Positions 36,101-46,901 of a stretch of 64,000 bases of DNA are shown piece by piece. The first letter of the stretch is position 1, and every line of letters begins with the position of its first letter. The position numbers and the translations under genes are program-made. The notes below the pieces were generated by a model. The model had not been told where the DNA came from, ran no database searches, and saw only the letters and a list, made by a program, of their open reading frames with translations. This DNA comes from Aporrectodea caliginosa (Eukaryota; Annelida; Clitellata; Crassiclitellata; Lumbricidae), in contig JACEVL010000979.1 of assembly GCA_020284085.1 (NCBI GenBank), positions 1-64,000 of the forward strand. Reading direction: 5' to 3'.

Positions 36101-36850
36101 TGCCGACTGTTGCGCATAGATAAAGTACGCACGTCGCCTTACAAGCCTAGCTCGAACGGCGCCGTGGAACGTTTTCATAAAACGCTGAATTCCATGCTCG
36201 GTAAAATTGTCAGCCAGAACCAACGAGATTGGGACCTACATCTTCCGTACGTCCTGGCTGCGTATCGAGCAAGTGAGAATGAAAGTACTGGCTACACACC
36301 GAACCGGCTCTTCCTTTCCCGAGAGTTGTGTCTGCCAATTGATTTGATTTTAGGAGACTGCCGAGTTTTGCCAGACCGTCTTTCAACTGATGCTTTTGTT
36401 GTAGATCAACTAGAACGCATGCAAATTGATTTTCAATGTGTTAGAGAATTTATGCAGCGTCAAGCTAGTACTCGTGCCTTTAGATATGATTTGCGTGTCA
36501 AGGAAACTAGTTTCCAACCTGGAGACTTAGTGTGGTACTTCTATCCGAGGAGAAGAACGGGTCTGAAAGACAAATGGAATAAAAACTATACTGGTCCTTA
36601 CCAAGTGCTTGATAAATTAAGTCCTGTTCTTTATAGGATCCGGAAGAGTTCGAAATCCCCGCCTTTGATTGTCTATGTTGATAAATTAAAGTTGGTGGAA
36701 GGTGATTTTTCCCCCATCGAGGACGATGTCCGCACGTCCGTAGGATTTGAACCCGAAGAAGTTCTGGATGACACTTCGTTGTTAGGACAGGAAATCGTTC
36801 GTCCTAAGCGTTTGACTCAAAAACCTGTTAGGTTTCGTTGTGATGTTTAA
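33191..36850 (+). CDS. pol: Ty3/Gypsy retrotransposon pol polyprotein (1219 aa, uninterrupted)
   Basis: Encodes protease, reverse transcriptase, RNase H and integrase in Ty3/Gypsy order. Protease: LVDTGCELSLAP with D-T-G at 24-26. RT: FPLPLIAECLDSLSGSRWFS, FDLKAGYHQ, then the catalytic YLDD at 451-454. RNase H: DTDASYEAIGAVLSQ near 597, ELLAMVHFLK, then RTDHSALQWL. Integrase: zinc-binding H-x-H-...-C-x-x-C (about 825-865), GIDITGPHP (first D, about 895), ISDQGP (second D, about 955), NGAVERFHK (E, about 990), and a GPY/F module (NYTGPYQVL, about 1134). No chromodomain seen. The frame starts almost at the protease, so gag is missing upstream. Initiation at 33191 is nominal; normally pol is made by frameshift or fusion with gag. 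All catalytic residues checked are present, so the copy is recent. Confidence 0.95.
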   Translation: MCGNSEFFYQSRHPNGRNVWGLVDTGCELSLAPASLVKKGDLVKTRQLLRAANGTEIRVVGETLLSCETEGYTFEARCLVSEQISELILGLAWLEEQKAQWHFGEPWITINGHVLPIHNRPEPVKCRRIAIARDVKVPPMSEMDIEVFAVLPSLSIECGTWATQPQQLDSGLWVAGTLLPDRLNDLVVRIMNPTGQTVKLRRGLQWSTEDVEIMEEKHMKSNPGECNAVCETNKPLDEKTMEQTLAPLWNEVAEDVPESIKEDLRRLILQNHSAFSLHEFDLGYTEILQHEIDTGDERPVRQSLRRQPMTLLPLIDEQIDNMLRLKIIEPSMSPWASNVVIVKKKDGTPRFCVDYRAVNAKTRPDAFPLPLIAECLDSLSGSRWFSTFDLKAGYHQLAVHTKDRHKTAFITRKGSYQFRVLPFGLSNSPASFSRMMNLVMAGLNFEICLIYLDDIIIFAADLNTHLTRIARVLERLKTVGLKLKPNKCHLLQQQVTFLGHVVSKEGIQTDPEKIRMVSEWPTPSSLRDARSFVGLCAYYRRFVPDFAHVARPLHALTKKGMRFHWSIECDNAFCELKRCLTEAPVLALPNDRDLYILDTDASYEAIGAVLSQVQEGQEKVICFGSRVCSDAEKNYDVTRKELLAMVHFLKMYRQYLLGRRFVLRTDHSALQWLRKTPQPIGQSARWLTIIEEFSFDIQHRAGSAHRNADALSRRPMVVDVIQNAPATDSTSPNVCHEWNAKKLIEEQRADKNLSWILERLAESDEKPSLESTRGHSPELKTLLAQWPQLINKDGLLMRRWLHPVTNSIMWYQLIPPPSRRQMLIQQTHDGMSGGHLGIRKTTAQVRKRAYWPGWRDDVRQCLRRCQVCAKYWRGHPPRQGKLQNMNVGAPLECIGIDITGPHPVSTTGYRYILTIVDHFTRWAEAYPIRNQEATTVARVLVKEFISRFGCPRQIISDQGPCFEAILFKDLCRLLRIDKVRTSPYKPSSNGAVERFHKTLNSMLGKIVSQNQRDWDLHLPYVLAAYRASENESTGYTPNRLFLSRELCLPIDLILGDCRVLPDRLSTDAFVVDQLERMQIDFQCVREFMQRQASTRAFRYDLRVKETSFQPGDLVWYFYPRRRTGLKDKWNKNYTGPYQVLDKLSPVLYRIRKSSKSPPLIVYVDKLKLVEGDFSPIEDDVRTSVGFEPEEVLDDTSLLGQEIVRPKRLTQKPVRFRCDV

Positions 36851-36853
36851 ATT

Positions 36854-37749
36854 GTGTTGTGATCTGTTGCATTTGTGATTTCCTATGGTTGCTAATTGAC
36901 GTTTGATTCTTGTTGTTATTAGCAAGTCTTTTCTTAAATTGTGATTGGTTTGTATAGGCTACCTAAGAAGGTTATATGACATAAAAAATTTCCAGTGTCT
37001 TGGGAAATTTTTCCCGAAGGTTGGGAGAGTGTGCCGAACCTCGGCACGGGTTGGCGCCTTTTTCGCTTTGCTGCGCCTACCTGCAAGTTGGCGGTATTTC
37101 TTCTACTGTGCTAGCGATCTCTGCATAGCGCGGGAATTATTGATCGGTTTTCGTTGACCGCTTTCGCGCCTTTATTTTCGCCCGCTGTCAGCGCGGCAAT
37201 GCATATAGGTTTTGGCGGCAGCCCGAGGCTATATAAGGCGAGAGCGCTGCGTGCAGCAGAGCAGTTGACGTCCGACCGTTGAAGGAGAAGGACCTCCGTC
37301 GTTAAGATAAGTGTTGTGAGGTAGATTTGGCGGGAAAGATTTTGGCGCCAATCGGAGACCAGGGAAGCACAACGACGTTAGAGACGCACTGGTACAGCAT
37401 CCGTGCCTAAGCTTTTCGGTAGCAGGTTCGAGGCCGGAGTGTGCTTGCGCTTTTGGTTGACGCTTCTTCCGACAGCGAAGATCGACCGTGAGCAGGATCG
37501 AGGAACTGTTCTTGCCGGTTCTTGGTATAAAGGTTAGATGATAACGTTTCATTATTTGTACCTGGGTTCAAATCTCAATGATTGTCTAAGCGATTATTAA
37601 TACTGATTTATATAGCGCAATTGCTTAAGAGGTTGACAATTTAAGTTGATGTATGATTGAACTCTGTTTCTTAGTTCAATTACGCCGTCAGAGGGCGCTG
37701 TCTGTGAAAACTGAATCAAACTATTTTGGAATTATACTGTAATTAAACA
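36854..37749 (+). repeat. probable LTR of the Ty3/Gypsy element
   Basis: The stretch between the pol stop (36850) and the gag-like start (37757) has the content of an LTR plus leader: a promoter-like TATATAA at 37230-37236, GC-rich flanks and no ORF. Possible ends are TGTTGTG near 36854 and TTAAACA near 37749. No second copy exists in the window to define borders, and neither a clear polypurine tract nor a primer-binding site could be assigned, so borders are tentative. Confidence 0.55.
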
Positions 37750-37756
37750 TATTAAA

Positions 37757-38305
37757 ATGGAAGAGAAGGACTTGTATTTGCCTAGTGATAGAGGTAATGA
37801 AGAATGTTGGCAAGCTATAATGAAACGCCAAGAAGAACAGGCGGCCATTTTAGATATGTTAGTGACCCAATTGCACTTATTGAATGCTAAACTTACCACT
37901 GATAATGATGTTGCGGAGCCCAAGAACCCGGATGCATCTCCATGCATTGGTCTGCAGACCGCAGAATCCGCGTACAATATGTCCGATGTTGATTCCCTGG
38001 TATGTGATGAGAGCGCTGCTACTCACCACTCGGTAGCACCGCTAGGTGGAGGTCTTAGACGAAGTGCCCGCTTGCAACAATTGGTGAGGCCTAAGTCAGA
38101 CAAAGAATTATCTGCACCCCATATTTCTTCTTTCTCCCGAACAGAGGTTCGAACCCTTTCCAGGTATGACTTACCATGCAAACCATCTCCGCAACATCAC
38201 GACCGACCGCTAGAGGCCGGCACGGTCGCTACAGTACGACCATGGACGTCATATATGAAGGGGAGGTTCCAGAATGGATATGATACACGAGGAGGGAGAT
38301 TTTGA
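37757..38305 (+). CDS. gag N-terminal fragment of the Ty3/Gypsy element
   Basis: 182 codons starting MEEKDLYLPSDRGNEECW, then a helical stretch with M-K-R-Q-E-E-Q-A-A-I-L-D-M-L that resembles the coiled N-terminus of Gypsy-type gag proteins. A polar, Ser/Arg-rich part follows, ending G-R-F-stop. No capsid core and no zinc knuckle are reached: at about 38300 the sequence changes abruptly to a LINE remnant. Its place right after the LTR is the main reason for calling it gag; similarity is suggestive only. Confidence 0.55.
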   Translation: MEEKDLYLPSDRGNEECWQAIMKRQEEQAAILDMLVTQLHLLNAKLTTDNDVAEPKNPDASPCIGLQTAESAYNMSDVDSLVCDESAATHHSVAPLGGGLRRSARLQQLVRPKSDKELSAPHISSFSRTEVRTLSRYDLPCKPSPQHHDRPLEAGTVATVRPWTSYMKGRFQNGYDTRGGRF

Positions 38306-38500
38306 AAGCGATACGGGCGCGAATGGGAAGCCAGTGTAGTTGTTGAAGAGATTGTGTGATGTGATCTCTAGGGCCAAGACCTTTTATTAGGCGAGCAGCG
38401 GTGTGCAGAACAGATGTGAGGGGTTGAAGTGTCGACGTTGGGAGGCCAGATAGGACGGAATTGCAGTAGTCGATGCGAGAGATGACAAGGGCCCGTCACC
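38306..38500 (-). pseudogene. LINE RT fragment at the right junction of the Gypsy element
   Basis: The minus strand encodes ALVISRIDYCNSVLSGLP, L-I-K-G-L-G-P-R-D-H-I and LHWLPIRARIAF, a CR1/L2-like RT tail without its 3' end. The break at about 38303 coincides with the end of the gag-like fragment. Confidence 0.8.
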
Positions 38501-38519
38501 AGATTTTCCTCTGTAATTA

Positions 38520-40734
38520 TAATCTCCCAGAAGTCTGATACGAAACTGGTGCTTAAGCTAATTATAGGCGTCTGTGTCAACTAGACTTGATCGAGTTACC
38601 TAAAATAGTCTGTTGCTGTCCAATATGTTTCAGCTGATCCTATTATTCAGAGGGAGAATTATGGGGGGGGGGGTCAACTCCAGTCTTTCTTAGGACCCAC
38701 AGCTAAGTCTATTGCACAACCCAGGGTAGTTTCCCCAATCCCCTCAGTTGTGCTGGTGTGATTTAGCATTATTTGACTCTGAATCTCTGACAAAGAGAAG
38801 AAATGGTGCATGGTGTATGGTAATGGTTGCTCTAAATGCTACAAAATATATGTTGTCGGTTGCAGTCATGAGGCCTTAGATAAAACCACAGATGTTTCCA
38901 AAAACACACTGAAAGAAAACATAGTAATGAACTGTTTGATTAATGCATCAGGCATCAGCAGAAGTATCTACATTTAGTTTCGATAATGACCTATAATCCT
39001 ATATTGATGTACTGTACTGGTATTTTATGATTTTCTGTTATTTACTTTCTACTTATTGGTCAGTCTCACATTTCAAAATCAGTAATTATTTTCATGTTTT
39101 CTCTTGATTGTACTGAATTTGCGATAAAGATAAGTGTTAACTAGTATTTCTTGTTTTAATATCAACTGTTTATATTGTGCATAGATTTCAATTTTTAGCA
39201 TTTTCTTTCACAATTCACTTTGTGGGTTACTAATTACTAATTATGGCTGACCATAATTACTAATTAAGTAATGCTCTGGTTTATTGTGCCCATGTGACTT
39301 GTATAGGCCTACTAATAAATTTGGTGATGTCATCACTACGCTTTCTATTCCATGTTTTAATTTTCTCAACAAAGGACTTGATTTTGATTCGAGTATGACT
39401 TGCAACCTGCTAGTGTAGAAACCTGGTACTTTCAAATGTCAGTTTGAAAATACAGATAAAATATTCAACTCCACATGGATCAAAGTTGCCCCCCTCCCGC
39501 CCCATCTTTTTTCTACAATTCTCACTGACACTATTAGATCAGTGAACTCTGAACGACACTCAGACGTCTGTTATACGACGTGCATGCCAGTCTGCTGAAA
39601 GTTCCAATGGTGGAAACACGCACGTCCATTCGGATAAGTATAAATGTATCACATACAGATCTGGTCAGCCAATTAGTGAAATTAAGGAGGCTGTTGAATG
39701 CGGTTGTACTAGTCAGGGTCGATTTAAGGTCGTCGTGGGCCCTAGGCACTCTTGCATTTGAAGACCTCAACTGCCAGCTCTGTATTAAAGGTAAATGCAT
39801 AATTACACATTCACATTATTTACTCATTAATAAGTCTTAACCCCTTTACTTGGTTCAGAGGTGCATGATGTTTAAAAGGAATTAAGTTCATGTTCTGGTC
39901 AAAAGAAGTTCTAGTGGGCTAATTTGGCTAGGTTGTTCTTCACTGACATGCCAAGCATGTACATCACTGCAAGCAGTCTGATTAAACTTTCACAGATACC
40001 TATTACCTACATGTACTTTAATCTGAACATCAACATGTAAGTGGAACTACAAAATTAATGGCATGGATGGGGCCCAATGAAATTAGCTTCTTATCTTTCC
40101 TGCTCCACTCCCCCAACTCTATGGTAAACCAGTTGGCAAGAGGAAAGCTGCTCAATAAATAAATCATACATATACATGTATTTGTCACAGCTAGAGTTAT
40201 CCAAACCCAACTAAAATATAGGGGTCTTAACTCATTACAAGCCTATACAGGACCCAAATTATGAAGGACCTGGATCCTAACACAGTTACAAAAGTTTTTG
40301 CATGTGATGCAGACAGCATGAGATGCAGATGTTGAAGGTAGAGATACTGATGAAGAAAGGTAAAGACTGGTTGGGAAGAAAGTGAGAAGAGGGAAAAAGA
40401 GGCAGAGCTGCAGAGAGATAATATTCATGCAGAAGCCTATGCAGTTCCATTCAACTTTTATGATATGGGCCTTACATAAAAAGTAAAAGTACGTGTGTAC
40501 TGTGTAACTGTATATCGTTGACAGTTGGGATTAAATATAGAACAGCACCTGAACAAACTTAGAGAGAACAAAACAAAAAGATCTCAGAAGTATCTGATGA
40601 TAACATGATTTTGAAGAACAGGTTTCTGTCTGTGAAATAGAACAATAACAAGATGCATTCATCTGTCTCAAATTTCGTTAGCATTGGGTCAGGTTTGACA
40701 TCTTGAGCAGAAGAGTCTTTTGCAGTACCAGTAC
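38520..40734. other. no gene recognised
   Basis: Mostly unique AT-rich sequence; a G-run lies at about 38665. CAGGGTCGATTTAAGG at about 39716 resembles a hAT end, but no partner was found. This is the 3' flank of the CARD-Bcl-2 gene ending at 40735. Confidence 0.5.
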
Positions 40735-42748
40735 TCATGGAATGTAATCGAACAGTAATCTTGCAAAATCCAAAGTCTTTGAAAGAACAGTTTGTTTTTC
40801 TTTGAACATTTCGACGAAAGCTTGCTGCAACAAATATATGTAAATTTATACATGAACATTACTTAATTTAAAAATGCTGCCCTAAACCTGAGTCAGTTAA
40901 TTAGATCCTATTTTCATAGCCAGGATCCAAACACCTTTACTGGGAAAAGGTTTCAAATCATGAAATGCAACACAGTTCACACATGACTTATCTAAAGGCA
41001 AAGCCTTGCAATTTTTTCATTAGCTTAAAAATGTATAGGGGACCTACAGGACTGAACTATTTAAAAAAGAATTTAAATTTGGAAATTGGAAAGTCTAAAC
41101 AGACCTATAGTTTTGTAGTGAATGTCGTTGCTAATTTTGAACAGGCTAAATATTTGTGTGAAACATAATAAAAAATTTGCTCACACTGAAAGGTACACTG
41201 CCCTGATAAATGATGCAGCTGCTTCACCCTATTGTGAAAGGATCTATTGAAATGAACAATACCTACATACATTCATGCATATGTATTTTATAAACATATG
41301 CACTGTATACCTATACGGCAAAAAAGAGCGATCGCTTGTAGAATGCATCTTCAGAAGGCAGAACCAGTGACCACGTACACCAAGCTAGGGACTTTACTGC
41401 TCTGCCAGATGTCATAACCTATTGCTTTTCACTTTACTTCAACAACAGTCCAAAACTGTATATATAATTTCGTTTATTGAAAATAGAAAGTTGACAGACC
41501 GCAACTTTTCACATAGAAGAAAAACAGAGAGAAAATAGCTATAATTATTAGTGTAATGTCAGTACGACAATGAACCGATGGATTGGATTGGGTTATCTCT
41601 TTGATATTGACTTAAAGAGCACACGGGGGAATGAAGCTATGATCATGCAGTTTATCAGCCCAACCAACCGTTGCCACTACTACAATAACAGTGAATTAAA
41701 AGCAACTGTATGGACAGTGACTTTGCCTTGAACTTACCCATCCTCCAGCCCCTGCAATCCAGAGATGCAGTCTCTTTGCCAAGTAGAATCCAATAAACTC
41801 TCCATAAAATTTCACAAACTCTTCAGGTTTCTCAACCTCAGAAACATGAAGATATTTGACAAACTGACCCCAAAAGGCAAACCAACAGATGATTCTACCC
41901 CAGTTGACATTCATATCATCCTGAAACAGCACATCAGCGATTAAGTCAACCGTGCGATATCCGTTCATCTCCAGCACATCCAAGTCGTCTAAACATTCTT
42001 TGAGGATATCTGCGTGTTCGGCTGTCGTGTGTTTTACCACTTGTCTCATTGTCGTAACATATTCAACCATTGCATCATCACATTTGCTGATGTCTTCCTT
42101 TAAGGGCACTTCGGAAAAGAGCAGTGTGACTTCAAGGCCAAGACGACACGCCACTTTCTCGATTATGCTGAAACTCTTACGTGGTTTTCTAATGAACTCC
42201 TCTATGCACTTGTTGACGAATCGCTTTGATGTGGAGGCATCAACCATATCCCAACCTTCAACAGCACGGGGTAACATCAAAGACTCCTCGGATGTGTGAT
42301 TCTTTGGATACAGAGAATGCTCAAGTTTCAACTCCACTTTCGACACTCGACTGCTAATCTTCTGCGTTTCAGCCAAAATCTGTTGCACCAACATCATCAA
42401 TTTTTCATCTTCGTGCGATTCAGCAGAGTCCACTAAGTCCTCATCAGGTACTTCGGAGGTATTTGTATTCTCGATGGCACTTGCAATCCACAAGTATCCT
42501 CTACCCTTAAGTACCTCACAGAAGGAACAAAGTAAGCCCGGCTTCGATTTCTTTTCTAGAATCGTAATCAACCTTCTGATCTGAGCGCTACAACCTTTTG
42601 ACTGCACATTTTCAATTTCCTTAACCTCATCTATTTCAAGGATTTTCCTTTCATACAGGAGGTCCTGTATTACATAGAAGATCACATTATCAACCAAGTC
42701 ACAATAATTTTCCCTTTTCTTCAGCCGTTTTCGATCGTCTAATTCCAT
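40735..42748 (-). CDS. CARD-Bcl-2 fusion protein, paralogue 1 (366 aa)
   Basis: Two coding exons: 41738-42748 (337 aa, start codon 42748-42746) and 40735-40824 (29 aa plus stop). Donor TGG|GTAAGT, acceptor TTGCAG|CAA, phase 0. Start chosen by alignment with paralogue 2 (M-E-L-D-D-R-K-R-L-K against M-D-L-C-N-R-K-R-L-R). Residues ~5-93 form a CARD (CDLVDNVIFYVIQDLLYERK...IRRLITIL...FCEVLKGRGYLW). An acidic linker follows with D-E-D-L-V-D at 102-107, then a short coiled region (~113-143). Residues ~175-362 are Bcl-2-like: BH4-like helix, weak BH3-like VACRLGLEV (199-207), BH1 VNWGRIICWFAFWGQF (281-296), BH2 WIAGAGGW|QAFVEMF across the intron. The intron after the BH2 Trp is the position and phase I recall for vertebrate BCL2 genes. 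No hydrophobic C-terminal anchor. A role in mitochondrial apoptosis or apoptosome/caspase control is inferred from the domains. Confidence 0.9.
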
Positions 42749-42954
42749 GTAGTAGGATATATATAATGTACGTAGCACGCAGTAGCCTACAGACAGCAAA
42801 GGATAAAAGTTAATATGGATTATAAGTTATCCTTATTTCCCAAACAGCAAAGTCATACGTTGGAGATATATGATGCGGATAAGACCAGATCCTTATATGT
42901 AGGATTTATGAGAGTCATATTCTCAACAATCTCAACATAATATCTTCAACATAA

Positions 42955-42956
<2 letters not shown>

Positions 42957-43027
<71 letters not shown>

Positions 43028-43028
43028 C
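42957..43028. repeat. (TA)n microsatellite
   Basis: About 70 bp of alternating TA upstream of paralogue 1's start codon, possibly in its promoter or 5' UTR intron. Confidence 0.9.
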
Positions 43029-43054
43029 ACATTAATAACATAACATGTCCCTGC

Positions 43055-43215
43055 CTCCCTCCCTTCCTGCCATAGGCGAGCTCCAGGATGGACGGAGAGT
43101 TGTAGGGAGGAAGGGATGGTTGGAGGTAGGGCCGGAGGGAGGCAGGGATGGAGGGTGGGGAGGGATGGACGGACGGAGGAACAAAGGGACGGAGCGAGTG
43201 AGGGAGGGAGGGATG
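43055..43215. repeat. GGGA-rich low-complexity tract
   Basis: Degenerate GGAGGGA repeats; minus-strand frames give Pro/Ser-rich peptides that I take as artefacts. Confidence 0.75.
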
Positions 43216-43378
43216 GTAAAGTAAGGTAGATTATAGGCCAGAGATCCACACATGATTTGATCATATAATTTAGTTTAAGAGAAACTCTATGAGTTTCAGC
43301 AGCAGTTGGATCCACTGACCAAACACAGGGTGGCAAGATGAAACTAGGAGGAGATGCCCTAGCAGGGACTAGTTAAAC

Positions 43379-43525
43379 CATCGACGTTAATTGGGTGGAC
43401 ACAGCGTAGTACAGCTAAAGTTGTACTGCAAAGTGAAGCATGCGCCTACTGAACTTTCTGCCATGCGTGACGTCAAGCTTCACCTTGAATCTCTTATGCT
43501 GTGTCCACCTAATAATACGTCGATG
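43379..43525. mobile_element. 147-bp MITE, 8-bp TSD
   Basis: Inverted ends: CATCGACGTTAATTGGGTGG on the left, and on the right GCTGTGTCCACCTAATAATA then CGTCGATG. The target duplication AGTTAAAC is perfect (43371-43378 and 43526-43533). The arms are about 30 bp each. Confidence 0.9.
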
Positions 43526-43534
43526 AGTTAAACC

Positions 43535-45300
43535 AATACAGCAACCACATCGGGAAATGGACAGGGACCCATAAAGACACACTGACAAAGGACCATAGGA
43601 ACACTGCTAAACACTGAGTGAGCTGGGCTGCTCAGCAGCCAGTAATGGCAAATGGAAGCAGTGAGATCAAAGAGACAAAAACGCTTGAAATAATTTATTT
43701 GAAAAATAATGTGATTGTGCCAAGCAGACTGACAGAATGCAGGAGCACCAACAAGTAATCGAAGCACCATAGGTAGGCCTCTCATAGGTAAGGTAACATG
43801 ACTGTATTTGCATAGAGAACCAGATAGACAAACACAAATCGCGGTAGAATGTATCTAACTATAAAAGACTGATGTCGTACAGCATGAGAAGTTCTAGTGT
43901 GCTTCACACTCGCGAGAGGCATATGGAACTCCAGAGTGCAGAAGACTCGCACAGTTTTGAACATGGCTAGGCTGAGTAGACACAACAGTTGTTCATCTCA
44001 GGCAGATTAGATTATGGTTCGTCATTGCTACATTAATCATTTTGGTGTAGCTCGAACACTACAACTTCTGAAGCGTATATAATTATGTCAAAGAGGCAGT
44101 AAAAAGACAATGACAATAAATGTGAAAACGCAACGTTCGTGTCCAGCTGTGGTCTGGTATTAAGTCCTCTACAACCAGGTCACATAACTATCCAATATTT
44201 CTTTACTTCTATTCTGTAAGTGCTTGAAAATCATTTTCGTTAAATCGTGATTTTGTGTTGTCAAATCAAAGTCTCTCTTGAAGAGGCGCTAAATAAATCT
44301 GACTACACATACACTGTTTATTACTCACATGTAAATAATGACTAAGCCATAAGCTTATATAGTTATATTGCTTACATACATATACCTACTTATAATATAG
44401 TTACATTCTGGATTTAATAATTATGACTCTTGCATAGAGTATAACCTATAGTAGAACCCAAACGCGGGCTGAAAACATACATGTGTTTATAGCCACGAGT
44501 AGGCCTATAGGCCCAGGCCCGCGATTCAAGAAGAACGTCAACAGCTTATAACAAGGGCTAATCGATTGCGACCTACTGAATATCTAAACTGGCGAATATG
44601 ATAGGGTATACCTAGAAGGGTAGGTTTTATATTTCATAGACGTAAACTTACTTGTTGACTTCCGTTGCCAAAATAAAACTGAGTTTTATCTGAGACAGTA
44701 ATAATAGTCCGAGGTTTCATTGTCTCACGAGAACCAGTAAATATCGTTTCGATTAATCAGTTAAGATTAGTGATGGGTATAAGTCATTCGCAACTCATGA
44801 TTCACGCACTTATGACTACTTATCTTGGGTAAATAGAACCTAAACTCAAACTCAGTATGAAGTTCTTGACTAATAACGTAAGCGAAATTCCGACAACAGC
44901 CGGAAATGTCCCAAAACAACACTTGCTATTAATAACTGAACGTTGGAAAACCCAAAGATTTTAAAAACCACTTCTATTAATAGCTTGATGTCGCTGACAA
45001 CGCTAGCTAAGTCGCTAGCTAAGGACAGTCAAGACTCAAGAGCTGTCTAATGCCACACAAAAGGTGTTCAAAGAAGTTTTGCTAAAGATGTCAACCGCCT
45101 TTGGTGTAATAAAATCACGTGAAACTGTCAGAACGAGTGTCTGGCGAGTGAGCTGGGCAACTTTTCACTTAACAATTTAATCGTTCCAAAACTTGGGCTA
45201 TTGTTGCACCTTAGTAACATTGACTCCATTCATGATCCATACAAAGTCACAGCCCAAGCATTATTCTGGGTTCATATAGTTAACTAAAATTTATCGACAA
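43535..45300. other. no gene recognised; LINE 3' scrap at about 44270-44315
   Basis: Only CTTGAAGAGGCGCTAAATAA at about 44278, a version of the common LINE 3' end GGCGCTATATAAAT, was recognised. TAGTGATGGGTATAAG at about 44768 resembles a hAT end but has no partner. Confidence 0.5.
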
Positions 45301-45302
45301 AC

Positions 45303-45306
45303 TATA

Positions 45307-45350
<44 letters not shown>

Positions 45351-45410
45351 TATATATATAATTGTTCATTATGTATATATAATTTATATATACATAATGA
45401 ACAAAATTAG
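45303..45410. repeat. (TA)n with palindromic end
   Basis: A TA run is followed by a near-perfect palindrome at 45362-45405: TTGTTCATTATGTATATATA and its complement around a short AT centre. Confidence 0.9.
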
Positions 45411-45668
45411 TAGGCACAACAAAGAGTATGACTCATACATGACAAAGAGTATGACATCAGTTATGGCTAACTGAATCCAAGCATACAAAGACTTTAAAGG
45501 CAATTGCTAAACCATAACATCCCAATGAACTCTGACTAAATTGTGTTGCATGCATGTGGTATAAATAATTTAAAAAGCAGAGCTTTGGTAAAAGTATAAC
45601 AAAGTATGCCACATTCAACTGAAGGGTAAGAAACGAAACTAAGATAACCAACTATTACAAAGTATTAA

Positions 45669-46576
45669 CCCTAGGGCTACCACGCTTTTTTTGTAACACT
45701 GGCTACCAAGAGGGGGGGGGGTTACCACCCCTCCTGGATTTCGTGTTTGGTTTTACATATCATAACTTGTAATATAGCAATGGATTCAGCATTCATTTCT
45801 GCACAGAATGGTATATTTAGTTGTACATTATGTGAATGCACCTCGAAATTACATCACTTTTAACAACGGAACCCATTAATTAGCAATATTGTATATTATT
45901 GCGTACATTTTGTACTTTTTGGATAAACAAATATAAGATTATGTGTGTTTTGAAACTAATCTATGTATAAAAGATACACACAATCATCCCTAAACATGTT
46001 TATATAGTATAAATGTACATCCATACATATATATCCATACATATATATCGGTTTACGTTGTAATGCTGTATTCAGCCATTTTCACACAGATTACACGTAT
46101 TATTATTTATTTTGATCACTTCCGGTATTCAAAAGACAAAGATGTAGGTATGCAAATGATGCCCTGCATTCCCTCTAAAGAATGGTATCTTTGTTTCTCT
46201 TCCAGGAAGACAAATGAATACGCTACAGACAAAAACTAAGGGGGAGTTCTTCCATTCAGCCATTTTTCACGCAAATGAAGCCCTGCATTCCCTCTAAAGA
46301 ATGGTATAATTGTTTATCTTCTAGGAAGAATAGTCAATAAGCTATAGTCGAAAAACTAAGGGGGGTGGTATCCACCCCCTGGTGCCTCGGGTATATCAGG
46401 TATAACTTTTGAATGGCGTGGGCTACCACCATGATGTTTACCTCAAAATGTGCGCCAATGAATCTGCTACAGCTACCTAAAATGCAAAAATTATATTCCA
46501 TATGGGAAAAAAAATTATGCATAAAACGTGGGGGGGGGGGTGGTAACCACCCCCCCCCCCCTTGGTAGCCCGAGGG
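45669..46576. mobile_element. piggyBac-like nonautonomous element with TTAA target sites
   Basis: Flanked by TTAA (45665-45668 and 46577-46580). Termini are CCCTAGGGCTACCA and TGGTAGCCCGAGGG. CCCT-type ends at a TTAA duplication are the piggyBac signature. Subterminal G/C runs flank GGTAACCACCCC motifs. An internal block with CCCTGCATTCCCTCTAAAGA occurs twice (about 46150-46250 and 46265-46365). No transposase. Confidence 0.85.
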
Positions 46577-46712
46577 TTAAGCCAAGCATTAAAATATGCT
46601 ACACAATATTTGTCAAGTTACTCAAGTAATCTAATTTTAGATTTTATCAAGGTCACATTTCACTATATATATTCCAGAATGAATCATTGCATATGAAATT
46701 AATCCATATCCA

Positions 46713-46893
46713 CAGTGGCGTAACTAGGACTTTTCTTTTGGGGGGGGCTTTAAGCCTAAAACATGGCGAATGCGGTAGCCCGAGCCTATAGTAAAGCCTG
46801 GCGGTTTGATTTATTTGGGGGCTTCAGCTTCGTTGGGGGGGCTTAAGTTGGGGGGGCTTAAGCCCCCCAAGCCCAATGCTAGTTACGTCCCTG
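46713..46893. mobile_element. 181-bp hAT-type MITE
   Basis: Termini are CAGTGGCGTAACTAG and CTAGTTACGTCCCTG. Flanks are CATATCCA and CATATCCC (7 of 8 match). GGGGGGCTTAAG motifs lie inside the right end. Confidence 0.8.
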
Positions 46894-46901
46894 CATATCC
46901 C

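Noticed and set aside
37420..37575. Box B-like GGTTCGAGGCC (about 37425) and GGTTCAAATCTC (about 37566) inside the presumed LTR
   Set aside because: No matching box A or clover-leaf; probably chance. Neither fits a primer-binding site directly after an LTR end.
37590..37640. GATTTATATAGCGCAATTGC as a LINE 3' end within the LTR
   Set aside because: Only about 14 bp resemble the LINE end; no coding or tail on either side.
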